A DNA stretch of 6,210 nt from Planctomycetota bacterium (GCA_021803885.1 JAJZKY010000296.1:1-6210), one strand, 5' to 3'; counted from the stretch's first letter, positions 1-6,063 are shown. Numbers and translations are program-made. Notes: generated by a model from the letters alone, not told the origin.

Positions 1-626
1 GGGGCGGTCACAAAGCGTGCGCATCAGGACCATCTGGATGTTGGAATATTGGGCGACAAGTGCCTGTTCCGTGTTCTAAGCACCTACGGCCATACCGCAC
101 TGGCCTACCGGATCGCCACGCAGACCACCTATCCGAGTTATGGACAATGGATACTACGTGGTGCCACGACTTTGTGGGAAGGTTGGGGCTGGACGCCGGC
201 CGATGCCGCTTCGTTAAACCACATCATGTTTGGTGATATTCTGGGTTGGATGTACAACGATCTGGCGGGAATCAGGCCCGATTGGCAATCGCCCGGATTT
301 CGAACCATTCTCATCAAGCCCCATCCCGTTAAAGCGCTGCCTTGGGTACGCTCCGAGCATGACAGCCAATATGGACTTATTACAAGTGCCTGGCGCTGGC
401 ACGGCAAAAACTGGCTTTGAATATTACCATTCCACCCGCGAGTTCGGTATTTATCACGCTCAGCGGTGCCGGCAATGAAAGCGTGCAATGTAACGGCAAA
501 CCCCTTGCTGCAGGAGACGGTGGGGTCCTGGGCATTAACCGCGGCACTGGTGGTAACGCGGCGCTGGTTATACATGCCGGTCCCGGACATTATCGACTGG
601 TGTACACCCCGCATGACCTGCACTAA
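1..626 (+). CDS. alpha-L-rhamnosidase (GH78), C-terminal part, frameshifted
   Basis: Hydrolyses terminal alpha-L-rhamnose from glycosides or polysaccharides. Only the last ~208 residues are present; the reading frame is open from base 1. The start (HLDVGILGDK) and the block ATQTTYPSYGQW-ILRGATTLWEGW are typical of the end of the GH78 (alpha/alpha)6 catalytic barrel. The Glu of TTLWE (codon 178-180) corresponds, from memory of the family, to the proposed catalytic base. NHIMFGDILGWMYNDLAGI and PGFRTILIKPHPV then lead into the C-terminal beta domain. The frame stops at 418-420, but the -1 frame continues the family pattern exactly (LALNITIPPASSVFITL... then GPGHYRLVY) to the TAA at 624-626. One extra A in the A5 run at 406-410 would restore a single frame. 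This is therefore either a sequencing or assembly error or a recent mutation that removes the last ~70 residues. Family assignment is firm; whether the gene is functional is unknown. It is separated from the next operon by 217 bp with its own promoter. Confidence 0.88.
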
Positions 627-631
627 TAAAC

Positions 632-645
632 GCCTGACGTCAGGC
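632..645. repeat. 14-bp perfect palindrome GCCTGACGTCAGGC
   Basis: A perfect inverted repeat with no loop begins six bases after the rhamnosidase stop codon. Because it lacks a loop and a following T-run, it does not look like an intrinsic terminator. A dimeric protein binding site is possible. It shares the GACGTC core with the palindrome at 740-751. Confidence 0.45.
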
Positions 646-739
646 ACACGCGAGGCCAAGTGGGTGTGGCGATGTTTCCGGGCACGCGTGTATTTTCCGC
701 GTAAAACGCGCGGTGCAAGCACACGCGACTAAAGGGGGA

Positions 740-751
740 TGGGACGTCCCA
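740..751. repeat. 12-bp perfect palindrome TGGGACGTCCCA
   Basis: A second loopless palindrome with the same GACGTC core as 632-645. The centres are 107 bp apart, about ten helical turns, so both would face a similar side of the DNA. It lies about 55 bp upstream of the operon's -35 box. A regulator site is an inference. The rest of 627-806 has no gene that I can support; it also holds CACGCGAGGC twice (647-656 and 774-783). Confidence 0.4.
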
Positions 752-806
752 GCACCACGCCCGGATTTGCTGCCACGCGAGGCAGAGTCTTGGCACAGCA
801 GGCATA

Positions 807-835
807 TTGACGGATGATTGATTTAGACGTATTAT
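807..835 (+). promoter_or_regulatory. sigma-70 type promoter of the epimerase-dehydrogenase operon
   Basis: TTGACG at 807-812 and TATTAT at 830-835 are separated by exactly 17 bp, and each matches the consensus at five of six positions. Counting seven bases from the end of the -10 box puts the transcription start at about 842, with A841 and A844 the nearest purines. The start codon of the next gene begins at 844, so the transcript should have essentially no leader. No Shine-Dalgarno sequence precedes that gene, which agrees with leaderless translation. Confidence 0.65.
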
Positions 836-850
836 GATTAATTATGATTA
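831..850. repeat. 10-bp exact tandem duplication over -10 box and start codon
   Basis: ATTATGATTA occurs twice head to tail (831-840 and 841-850). The first copy supplies most of the -10 box and the second the start codon. The ATG in the first copy (834) opens only a five-codon frame ending in TAA at 849-851. ATGATT also occurs at 814-819, so three copies (814, 834, 844) lie on a 10-bp phase, as direct-repeat operators of regulators often do. Confidence 0.6.
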
Positions 851-2577
851 AAGCGATTGATAGTCAGAATCTTCTGCAGCTTGCGGTTGGAATTAAGACC
901 GACCCGATTGAGTACCGCTATTCATTCGCGTGGCTCTTTGATCTGCTGGAATCTGAAGGTGTCCGACACCTGCAGCTTGGAACGTTTTTTGAAATTTACC
1001 AGTTGCCGGACGATTACTTCCGAGACCTTCGGCGGCAGGCGGAAGACCGCGGCTTATTATTCTCCAGTGTTTTTACCGCCCATCGGGAACTCGGTGGCTT
1101 TTTTCGGGATGATGGTAAGGGGTGGGACGCCATTGCCCGACGTAATTACCAGCGATTAATTGAAGTAGCGGCTTTGGTCGGTGCACCCTCCGTGGGCAGT
1201 AATCCCGGATCGGTGCTGCGCGATCGCATGGGAACCAAACAAGCGGGATTGGTCAATTACCTCCGGCACATGAAGGAGTTAATGGCTTTTGCCGGCAATC
1301 ATGGAATCAAGTGGTTGACCATTGAACCCATGTCCGCTCTGGCGGAACCTCCGACACTGCCGGAAGAAATGAGCATTGTCGGAGCGGAACTCACCGCCTT
1401 TCATGAGGCCCATCCGAATTCAACGGCGCGCGTGGGATTTTGTGTTGATGTCGCCCACGGTTATGCCAACGCCGAGGGCCAAGTCATCCATAATCATCTT
1501 GATCTCCTGCGTTCCGCGCTGCCGTGGACGAGCGAAATTCATTTAAAAAATACCGATGCGCTTTTCAATTCCACGTTTGGTTTTTCGTCGGCCGAGCGTA
1601 AAAAAGGGATTGTTGATCTGTCGACGGTACGTAACATGCTCCGGAGTGCCGCCGCAATATTGCCGGTACATCAACTTATTGGCTATCTGGAAATCGGCGG
1701 CCCAAAGCTGGGACGGGATTATACGGACCACAAGCTCGGTGATGTGCTGCGCGAGTCTCTGCGCTGGTGTCGTCAGGAATTTAACAACACTGATCACGAC
1801 GCTGGTGGTTTGCCGTCCCGCGTACCGGAAGATATTGCCACACCTGTTGACGCATCCACTAAGATTCTTATCGCGCCTTCACTGATGTGCGCGGACATGT
1901 GCCGGTTGGAAAGTGACGTTCGGCAGCTTGAATCAGTTGGTGTGGATCTGTGGCATTTGGATATCATGGATGGTCGTTTTGCGCCCAATTTGTCATTGGG
2001 CTTGCCGGTGCTGGAACAGTTACGGCCCAAAACCTCCAAACCATTTGATGTTCACCTGATGGTGGAAGACCCCGACTGGCTCATTGACCGATTGGCGGAT
2101 ATTGGGGTGGAGAATATTTCTGTACATGCTGAGGTTTGCGCGCATCTGGAGCGGACGTTGCAGCGGATTCGTGAACGCGGCATGAGATCTGGCGTGGCGC
2201 TGAATCCAGCGACGCCCCTGCACAGTATTGAGTGGATCTTGCATGCCATCGACTACGTTCTTTTAATGACGGTAAATCCCGGTTTTGCCGGCCAGAAATT
2301 GGTTCCCGGTGCTATTGAGAAGATTGCAGCCTGCCGGCAGATGCTCACCAGAAAAGCCCCTCGCCCGATTCTTATTGAAGTTGATGGCAATGTGAGCTTT
2401 GATAATATTCCGGCCATGGTGGCCGCCGGAGCTGATATGCTCGTGGCGGGAACCAGCAGTATCTTCAGCCAATCCGCAACCAAGGGCGATAACATGATAC
2501 GTATACGCAATGCGGTAAATCAGGGGCTTTCGCAGCGCGATGTCGTACTCGGTGCACCGCAAGGAGTCAAACAATGA
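844..2577 (+). CDS. bifunctional fusion: sugar (phosphate) isomerase/epimerase TIM barrel + pentulose/hexulose-phosphate 3-epimerase
   Basis: A 577-residue cytoplasmic protein with two TIM barrels. Residues ~10-310 form a xylose-isomerase-like (AP_endonuc_2) epimerase domain whose likely metal ligands are E161 (TIEPM), D202 (FCVDVAHG, with H205), H233 (EIHLKNTD) and E283 (YLEIGGP). A polar linker at ~312-338 follows. Residues ~339-565 are a complete ribulose-phosphate 3-epimerase family domain: PSLMCAD, H371 and D373 in HLDIMDG, H404 in VHLMV, VNPGFAGQ, D514 in EVDGN and the phosphate loop GTSS at 536-539. All metal and acid/base residues of that family are present. The wording of these motifs (LMCAD, DIMDG, MTVNPGFAGQ, VDGN instead of VDGG, GTSS) resembles D-allulose-6-phosphate 3-epimerase (AlsE) more than Rpe, so a hexulose phosphate is a possible substrate. 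First gene of the operon; ATG 844 is chosen because it sits at the predicted transcription start. Each domain is usually a separate protein, so the fusion is unusual. What the N-terminal domain acts on cannot be told. Confidence 0.85.
   Translation: MIKAIDSQNLLQLAVGIKTDPIEYRYSFAWLFDLLESEGVRHLQLGTFFEIYQLPDDYFRDLRRQAEDRGLLFSSVFTAHRELGGFFRDDGKGWDAIARRNYQRLIEVAALVGAPSVGSNPGSVLRDRMGTKQAGLVNYLRHMKELMAFAGNHGIKWLTIEPMSALAEPPTLPEEMSIVGAELTAFHEAHPNSTARVGFCVDVAHGYANAEGQVIHNHLDLLRSALPWTSEIHLKNTDALFNSTFGFSSAERKKGIVDLSTVRNMLRSAAAILPVHQLIGYLEIGGPKLGRDYTDHKLGDVLRESLRWCRQEFNNTDHDAGGLPSRVPEDIATPVDASTKILIAPSLMCADMCRLESDVRQLESVGVDLWHLDIMDGRFAPNLSLGLPVLEQLRPKTSKPFDVHLMVEDPDWLIDRLADIGVENISVHAEVCAHLERTLQRIRERGMRSGVALNPATPLHSIEWILHAIDYVLLMTVNPGFAGQKLVPGAIEKIAACRQMLTRKAPRPILIEVDGNVSFDNIPAMVAAGADMLVAGTSSIFSQSATKGDNMIRIRNAVNQGLSQRDVVLGAPQGVKQ
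2561..2566 (+). promoter_or_regulatory. ribosome binding site AAGGAG for the GatD-like dehydrogenase
   Basis: AAGGAG lies inside the last codons of the fusion gene, seven bases before ATG 2574. It supports that start over the internal ATG at 2610, which has only weak purines (GACGAGAG) upstream. Confidence 0.6.
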
Positions 2578-3656
2578 CGCGCGCGTCAGCTACTGACGAG
2601 AGATCCACCATGCCGGCATTGGTACTCCACGCGGTGGGCGATTTACGCGTTGAAACGGTGCCGGTACCGGAGATCAAACCCGGAGAAGTGCGCGTGCGCA
2701 TCCATGCCTGCGGCGTATGCGGATCTGATATTCCACGCATATATCAGAAAGGCACCTATCACTTTCCCACCATCTGCGGCCATGAATTTGCCGGGACGGT
2801 TGAATCGGTAGCTGAAAATGTTCATGATTTTACATTCGGTGATCCCGTGGCCGTTTTTCCATTATTATGGTGCGGTAAATGCGCGGCCTGTGAACGCGGG
2901 CAATTTGTACAGTGTTATGATTATGGCTACCTTGGATCCCGCTGCGATGGCGGATTTGCACGCTTTGTGACCGCCCCAGCGCGTAACTTATTAAAGGTGC
3001 CTCCCGGCGTGAGCCTCGACGCCGCGGCAATGACCGAACCGGCGGCGGTAGCACTTCATGCTCTGCGCCGGGTTAAGCATTCCCTGGCCGGTCATGCGGT
3101 CGTTATTTTCGGTGCTGGACCTATTGGCTTGATGACCGCACTGTGGGCGGAAATTTTGGGTGCCGGTCATGTCATTATTTTTGATCTTATTGCACAAAAA
3201 TTGAACCTGGCGAGAAGACTTGGATTTACCGAGGTGTTTAATAGCCGTGAGCGTGATCCCGTAGCGGTAATCAATGAGTTAACGCACGACGCCGGCGCTC
3301 ATTTGACCATCGATGCAGCCGGTGTACCCGCCACACTTTTGCAGGCGATGACGGCCACCCGGCGCGGAGGAACGGTCATTGCTCTGGGCAATCCCTCCGG
3401 GGATGTGACGATCCCGGCACCGCTGTTATCACAAATCATGCGTCGTGAGGTCTCGGTGGTGGGTACCTGGAACAGTGACTATAGTGCGGTCGGCAACGAT
3501 GACGATTGGCGAACCGTACTGGAAGCGATGGCGTCCCAAAAACTTAAGGTTGCACCGTTGATCACGCATCGTGTGCCGCTGGATCAAGCGATTGCCACGC
3601 TGGAGTCTATGCGCAGCGGCACCATGTTTTCTTCGAAAGTTCTGATTTATCCATAA
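2574..3656 (+). CDS. zinc-dependent medium-chain dehydrogenase, galactitol-1-phosphate 5-dehydrogenase (GatD)-like
   Basis: Oxidises a polyol or polyol phosphate to the ketose with NAD(P). Length is 360 aa. Catalytic zinc ligands are C49 (VCGSD), H70-E71 (GHEFAG) and E155; structural zinc ligands are C100, C103, C106 and C114 with the usual spacing. The Rossmann motif is GAGPIG at 180-185, and D204 at the end of the second strand predicts NAD(H). GSDIPRIYQKG, LGSRCDGGF and RREVSVVGTW match the pattern of E. coli GatD as I remember it (GSDLPRIFKNG, IGSRRDGGF, RKELTVIGSW), closer than sorbitol or threonine dehydrogenases. The start overlaps the fusion-gene stop as ATGA, so translation is coupled. 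The family usually begins near M13 (MPALVLHA, ATG 2610), giving 348 aa, so the first 12 residues may be an extension or a wrong start; I prefer 2574 because of its ribosome binding site. The exact substrate is unproven. Confidence 0.85.
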   Translation: MTRASATDERSTMPALVLHAVGDLRVETVPVPEIKPGEVRVRIHACGVCGSDIPRIYQKGTYHFPTICGHEFAGTVESVAENVHDFTFGDPVAVFPLLWCGKCAACERGQFVQCYDYGYLGSRCDGGFARFVTAPARNLLKVPPGVSLDAAAMTEPAAVALHALRRVKHSLAGHAVVIFGAGPIGLMTALWAEILGAGHVIIFDLIAQKLNLARRLGFTEVFNSRERDPVAVINELTHDAGAHLTIDAAGVPATLLQAMTATRRGGTVIALGNPSGDVTIPAPLLSQIMRREVSVVGTWNSDYSAVGNDDDWRTVLEAMASQKLKVAPLITHRVPLDQAIATLESMRSGTMFSSKVLIYP

Positions 3657-3678
3657 TTCAAATTTATCCATAATTCAA
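3645..3678. repeat. 17-bp exact tandem duplication at the 3' end of the GatD-like gene
   Basis: ATTTATCCATAATTCAA occurs twice in direct succession (3645-3661 and 3662-3678). The first copy encodes the last residues IYP and the TAA stop; the second lies wholly in the 42-bp spacer before the next gene. It looks like a recent slippage or duplication event that lengthened the spacer without altering either protein. Confidence 0.7.
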
Positions 3679-3685
3679 ATACCCC

Positions 3686-3692
3686 TAAGGAG
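3686..3692 (+). promoter_or_regulatory. ribosome binding site TAAGGAG of the second dehydrogenase
   Basis: A strong Shine-Dalgarno sequence six bases before ATG 3699. It fixes that start and shows that the host uses anti-Shine-Dalgarno pairing for internal operon genes. Confidence 0.75.
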
Positions 3693-3698
3693 TACCCT

Positions 3699-4742
3699 AT
3701 GAAGGCAGCAGTTCTGGAAGCACTGAATAAAATGGTAGTCAAAGAAGTGCCTGAACCGGAGATCGGCCCCGACGAAGCCCTCATGCGCGTGGAGGCCACG
3801 AGTATTTGCGGATCAGATGTCCGCATTTTCCACCATGGGAATCCGCGTGTGAAATGTCCCACGATTATTGGGCATGAAACCGCCGGGACGGTGGTAAAAG
3901 TTGGAAAAAACGTTAAGCGAGTGAAAGAGGGGGATCATGTGGCGCTTGGGGCGGATGTCCCCTGTGGCGAATGTTACTGGTGCCGCAACGGACTGGGAAA
4001 TAACTGTGCCATCAACTATGCCATGGGGTATCAGTTTGCCGGGGCCTTTGCCCAATACGTCAAGATGCCGCAGCTTCTGTTGGAAGAAGGACCGGTGCGC
4101 CAGTTTGATCCACGCCATCTGGCTTTTGAAGAAGCCGCGCTGGCCGAACCGCTGGCCTGTGCGATCAACGGCTTTGAGATGACCAATCTATCCGTTGGAA
4201 AAAGCGTGGTGATTATTGGACTGGGGCCGATCGGCTGTATGATGCTGGACCTGGCCCGGATCATGGGCGCAACCAAAGTCATTGGCGTGCAACGCAGTCG
4301 CAAACGCATGGAAATTGCCCGCACTTACGGAGCTGATCATTATCTGTTCAGTGATGAAGAGGATATTGTTGCCCGCTGCCGCCAACTTACCGCCGGCGAA
4401 GGCCCGGACGTGGTGATCACCTGCAATGGTAATCTTCAAACTCATAAGCAGGCCATTGATATGGTGGCGCACCGCGGATATGTCAACCTCTTCGGCGGTT
4501 TGGCGAAGGATGAACAACCCCTGAACATCCTATCCAATACGATTCATTATAAAGAGTGTTTTGTCACCGGCAGTCACGGTTGCGTTCCGCGCCATCATGA
4601 AATTGCCGTTGATCTTCTGGCCGCCGGACGCGTTCGGGTTAAACCGCTGATTACGCACCGGTTTCCCCTTGATCGCATCAATGAAGCGTTTGATGTTATG
4701 GAAAGCCGCGCGGGCATGAAGATTGTTATTAACCCCAACTGA
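3699..4742 (+). CDS. zinc-dependent medium-chain alcohol/polyol dehydrogenase
   Basis: A 347-aa cytoplasmic MDR enzyme of the sorbitol/L-iditol/threonine dehydrogenase type, expected to interconvert a polyol and a ketose. Catalytic zinc ligands are C37 (ICGSD), H59-E60 (GHETAG) and E150 (AEPLACA); structural zinc ligands are C89, C92, C95 and C103. The nucleotide motif is GLGPIG at 174-179. At the position where NAD-specific members carry Asp it has Q198 followed by R199 and more basic residues (VQRSRKR), which suggests NADP(H). It has full family length and no break. Third gene of the operon, 42 bp after the GatD-like gene, and related to it only at superfamily level (different substrate-side sequence), so the two probably catalyse different steps. 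The substrate is unknown; the label L-iditol or threonine dehydrogenase would be overprecise. Confidence 0.87.
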   Translation: MKAAVLEALNKMVVKEVPEPEIGPDEALMRVEATSICGSDVRIFHHGNPRVKCPTIIGHETAGTVVKVGKNVKRVKEGDHVALGADVPCGECYWCRNGLGNNCAINYAMGYQFAGAFAQYVKMPQLLLEEGPVRQFDPRHLAFEEAALAEPLACAINGFEMTNLSVGKSVVIIGLGPIGCMMLDLARIMGATKVIGVQRSRKRMEIARTYGADHYLFSDEEDIVARCRQLTAGEGPDVVITCNGNLQTHKQAIDMVAHRGYVNLFGGLAKDEQPLNILSNTIHYKECFVTGSHGCVPRHHEIAVDLLAAGRVRVKPLITHRFPLDRINEAFDVMESRAGMKIVINPN

Positions 4743-4756
4743 ACATCGCCGGAATA

Positions 4757-5530
4757 TCAGACGGTGGGCGAAATAAAAGATTGCACGGTTTTAGCCAAGC
4801 GCCGCGCAACAGGGTCTGTGCTCGGATCCGCATCGGTGGCCAGATGAATGAATTTTGGATCACACAAACGGCAAAGAGAACAGCAGCCAATTTTGGTATG
4901 ATCGGCCAAAACAATCGTGCGCTCAGCGCTGGCCAGCATCTGCCGCTGGACTTCAACCACCATTTCATTGTTATTAAATACGCCGTCGGTGGTAACGCCC
5001 ACCACTGAGAGAAACGCCCATTTGGTATGGTACTTGGCCAGACTTGCAATCACCGCCGGCCCCAGAAGAATTCCCGCCGACGGATACAATTGACCTCCGG
5101 TAACCAGAACCTCTAAAGTAGTGCGGCGCGGAGGTTGCTGATCCAGCAGCGAGGCCAGGCGCAGAGAGTTGGTAATCACACACAACGGTATGTCGGGCAG
5201 ATAGCGGGCCAATTGGGCGGTGGTGGTGCCGCCGTCCACAATCACCACATCACCCGGTTGGAGCAACGTTGCCACTTTTTTTGCAATCAACCGCTTCTGC
5301 TCCTCCATGTGCGTTTGACGCAAGGTGAAAGGCAACATCATTTCTGTGCGCAGCAGCCGCACGCCGCCGCGGACGCGCTGCACCAAATTTTCTTCCGCAA
5401 GCTGATCAAAATCCCGCCGAATGGTGGCGGCGCTGGCACCGGTTACACGCATGGCCTCTGCCACAGCTAACAGTGGATTCTGCTCCAGCGCATGGAGAAT
5501 CTGGTCATGTCTTCGCTCGGCAATAGCCAT
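4757..5530 (-). CDS. DeoR/GlpR-family transcriptional regulator
   Basis: A 257-aa DNA-binding regulator. Residues ~5-60 are the N-terminal DeoR winged helix-turn-helix, with the hallmark recognition helix and turn (SAATIRRDFDQLAEENLVQRVRGGV). Residues ~76-235 are the DeoRC effector domain of the ISOCOT fold, including VDGGTTTAQLA at 98-108, the loop that binds a phosphorylated sugar in this family, and VVGVTTDGVF at 176-185. Family members are usually repressors released by a sugar phosphate intermediate. It converges on the dehydrogenase operon with a 14-bp gap, so it is most simply that operon's local regulator, acting at the promoter near 807-850 (inference). No Shine-Dalgarno sequence precedes ATG 5530; a TAAAAT box ends seven bases before it, which suggests a leaderless start. 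Confidence 0.9.
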   Translation of the reverse strand: MAIAERRHDQILHALEQNPLLAVAEAMRVTGASAATIRRDFDQLAEENLVQRVRGGVRLLRTEMMLPFTLRQTHMEEQKRLIAKKVATLLQPGDVVIVDGGTTTAQLARYLPDIPLCVITNSLRLASLLDQQPPRRTTLEVLVTGGQLYPSAGILLGPAVIASLAKYHTKWAFLSVVGVTTDGVFNNNEMVVEVQRQMLASAERTIVLADHTKIGCCSLCRLCDPKFIHLATDADPSTDPVARRLAKTVQSFISPTV

Positions 5531-5536
5531 GGAAGC

Positions 5537-5565
5537 ATTTTACCGGGCCGCCGTTCCCGGAGCAA
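5537..5565 (-). promoter_or_regulatory. possible promoter of the DeoR-type gene, leaderless
   Basis: On the minus strand, TTGCTC (5565-5560) and TAAAAT (5542-5537) are 17 bp apart. The -10 box matches five of six consensus bases, but the -35 box matches only TTG. The predicted transcription start falls on the A of ATG 5530. A CCGGG/CCCGG inverted repeat (5543-5547 and 5556-5560) fills the spacer and could be an operator. Confidence 0.35.
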
Positions 5566-5569
5566 TCCA

Positions 5570-5999
5570 GTTTTTTGCCCGTAACCCCAGTCGAGGCCAT
5601 CCACGGCGATGTAAAAGCGATCGCGCGGATCCCAGGGGCACTCGTGCTTTGTCACAGCAAAATGTTAGGGTTGACGAGGAACCCTGGCGATGGTGGGCGT
5701 GTCCCTTGACAGGCTGCCCATCTAAAATGTTGATGTGACAGAGCGCCAGACTGCCGTTGCGAGTCTGCTTCGAACATCGTCGGGCCGCGCTCTTTAAGTG
5801 CTTGAAATTGCGACAGGACATGCCGTTTTATTCGATTTACGGCCGCACGCGTATCCGCAACTGACCGCTGTAATGAAATATCGAGTTGGCCGCCTACAAC
5901 AGCAAACTTGATCCCAGGTCGCCCATTGGTCGCAACGGTTTGGATATAAGTGTAGTAACTATGACGGCCCATTGGATTTATCATTGCCTCAAGTAACAT
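5570..5999 (-). pseudogene. possible remnant of a prepilin-type (H-X9-DG) protein, or non-coding
   Basis: This gap between the regulator and the last gene has no intact gene. The longest minus-strand frame (115 aa, ending at 5652) reads MFEADSQRQSGALSH. A neighbouring frame carries on with INILDGQPVKGH and a third with HECPWDPRDRFYIAVDGLDW. Spliced in that order the pieces faintly recall the C-terminal end of secreted prepilin-type H-X9-DG proteins, which end in a His...DGH segment. The His itself is not conserved, and stops or shifts separate the pieces. The resemblance is from memory and weak; chance open frames are a real alternative. Confidence 0.22.
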
Positions 6000-6043
6000 A
6001 CATAACGCAAACTTGGTTATGTACCATCACTGGGTGAACGGAG

Positions 6044-6049
6044 TATACT
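6044..6049 (+). promoter_or_regulatory. possible -10 box TATACT upstream of the last gene
   Basis: TATACT matches five of six positions of the -10 consensus and lies 76 bp before ATG 6126. No convincing -35 box is found at 16-18 bp (GTACCA at 6021-6026 is poor; TTGGTT at 6013-6018 is too far away), so an activator or a different start site may be needed. Confidence 0.25.
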
Positions 6050-6063
6050 TAATTTCACGGTTA

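Noticed and set aside
406..411. Programmed -1 frameshifting in the rhamnosidase
   Set aside because: The heptamer is C AAA AAC, not X XXY YYZ. No downstream structure is seen and the family does not use frameshifting to my knowledge. An indel is simpler.
697..713. Hairpin CCGCG/CGCGG as a rhamnosidase terminator
   Set aside because: The stem is only 4-5 bp and no T-run follows on either strand.
138..722. A 194-aa open frame on the minus strand opposite the rhamnosidase
   Set aside because: It lies antisense to a clear GH78 sequence, is rich in Arg, Ser and His as shadow frames are, has no recognisable motif, and crosses the intergenic palindrome.
834..851. Five-codon upstream frame as a regulatory leader peptide
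   Set aside because: Its ATG lies within the -10 box region, upstream of the predicted transcription start, so it would not be transcribed.
4746..4771. TCGCC/GGCGA inverted repeat between the convergent genes as a bidirectional terminator
   Set aside because: The 5-bp stem has a 16-base loop and no adjoining T-run. It lies partly inside the regulator gene.
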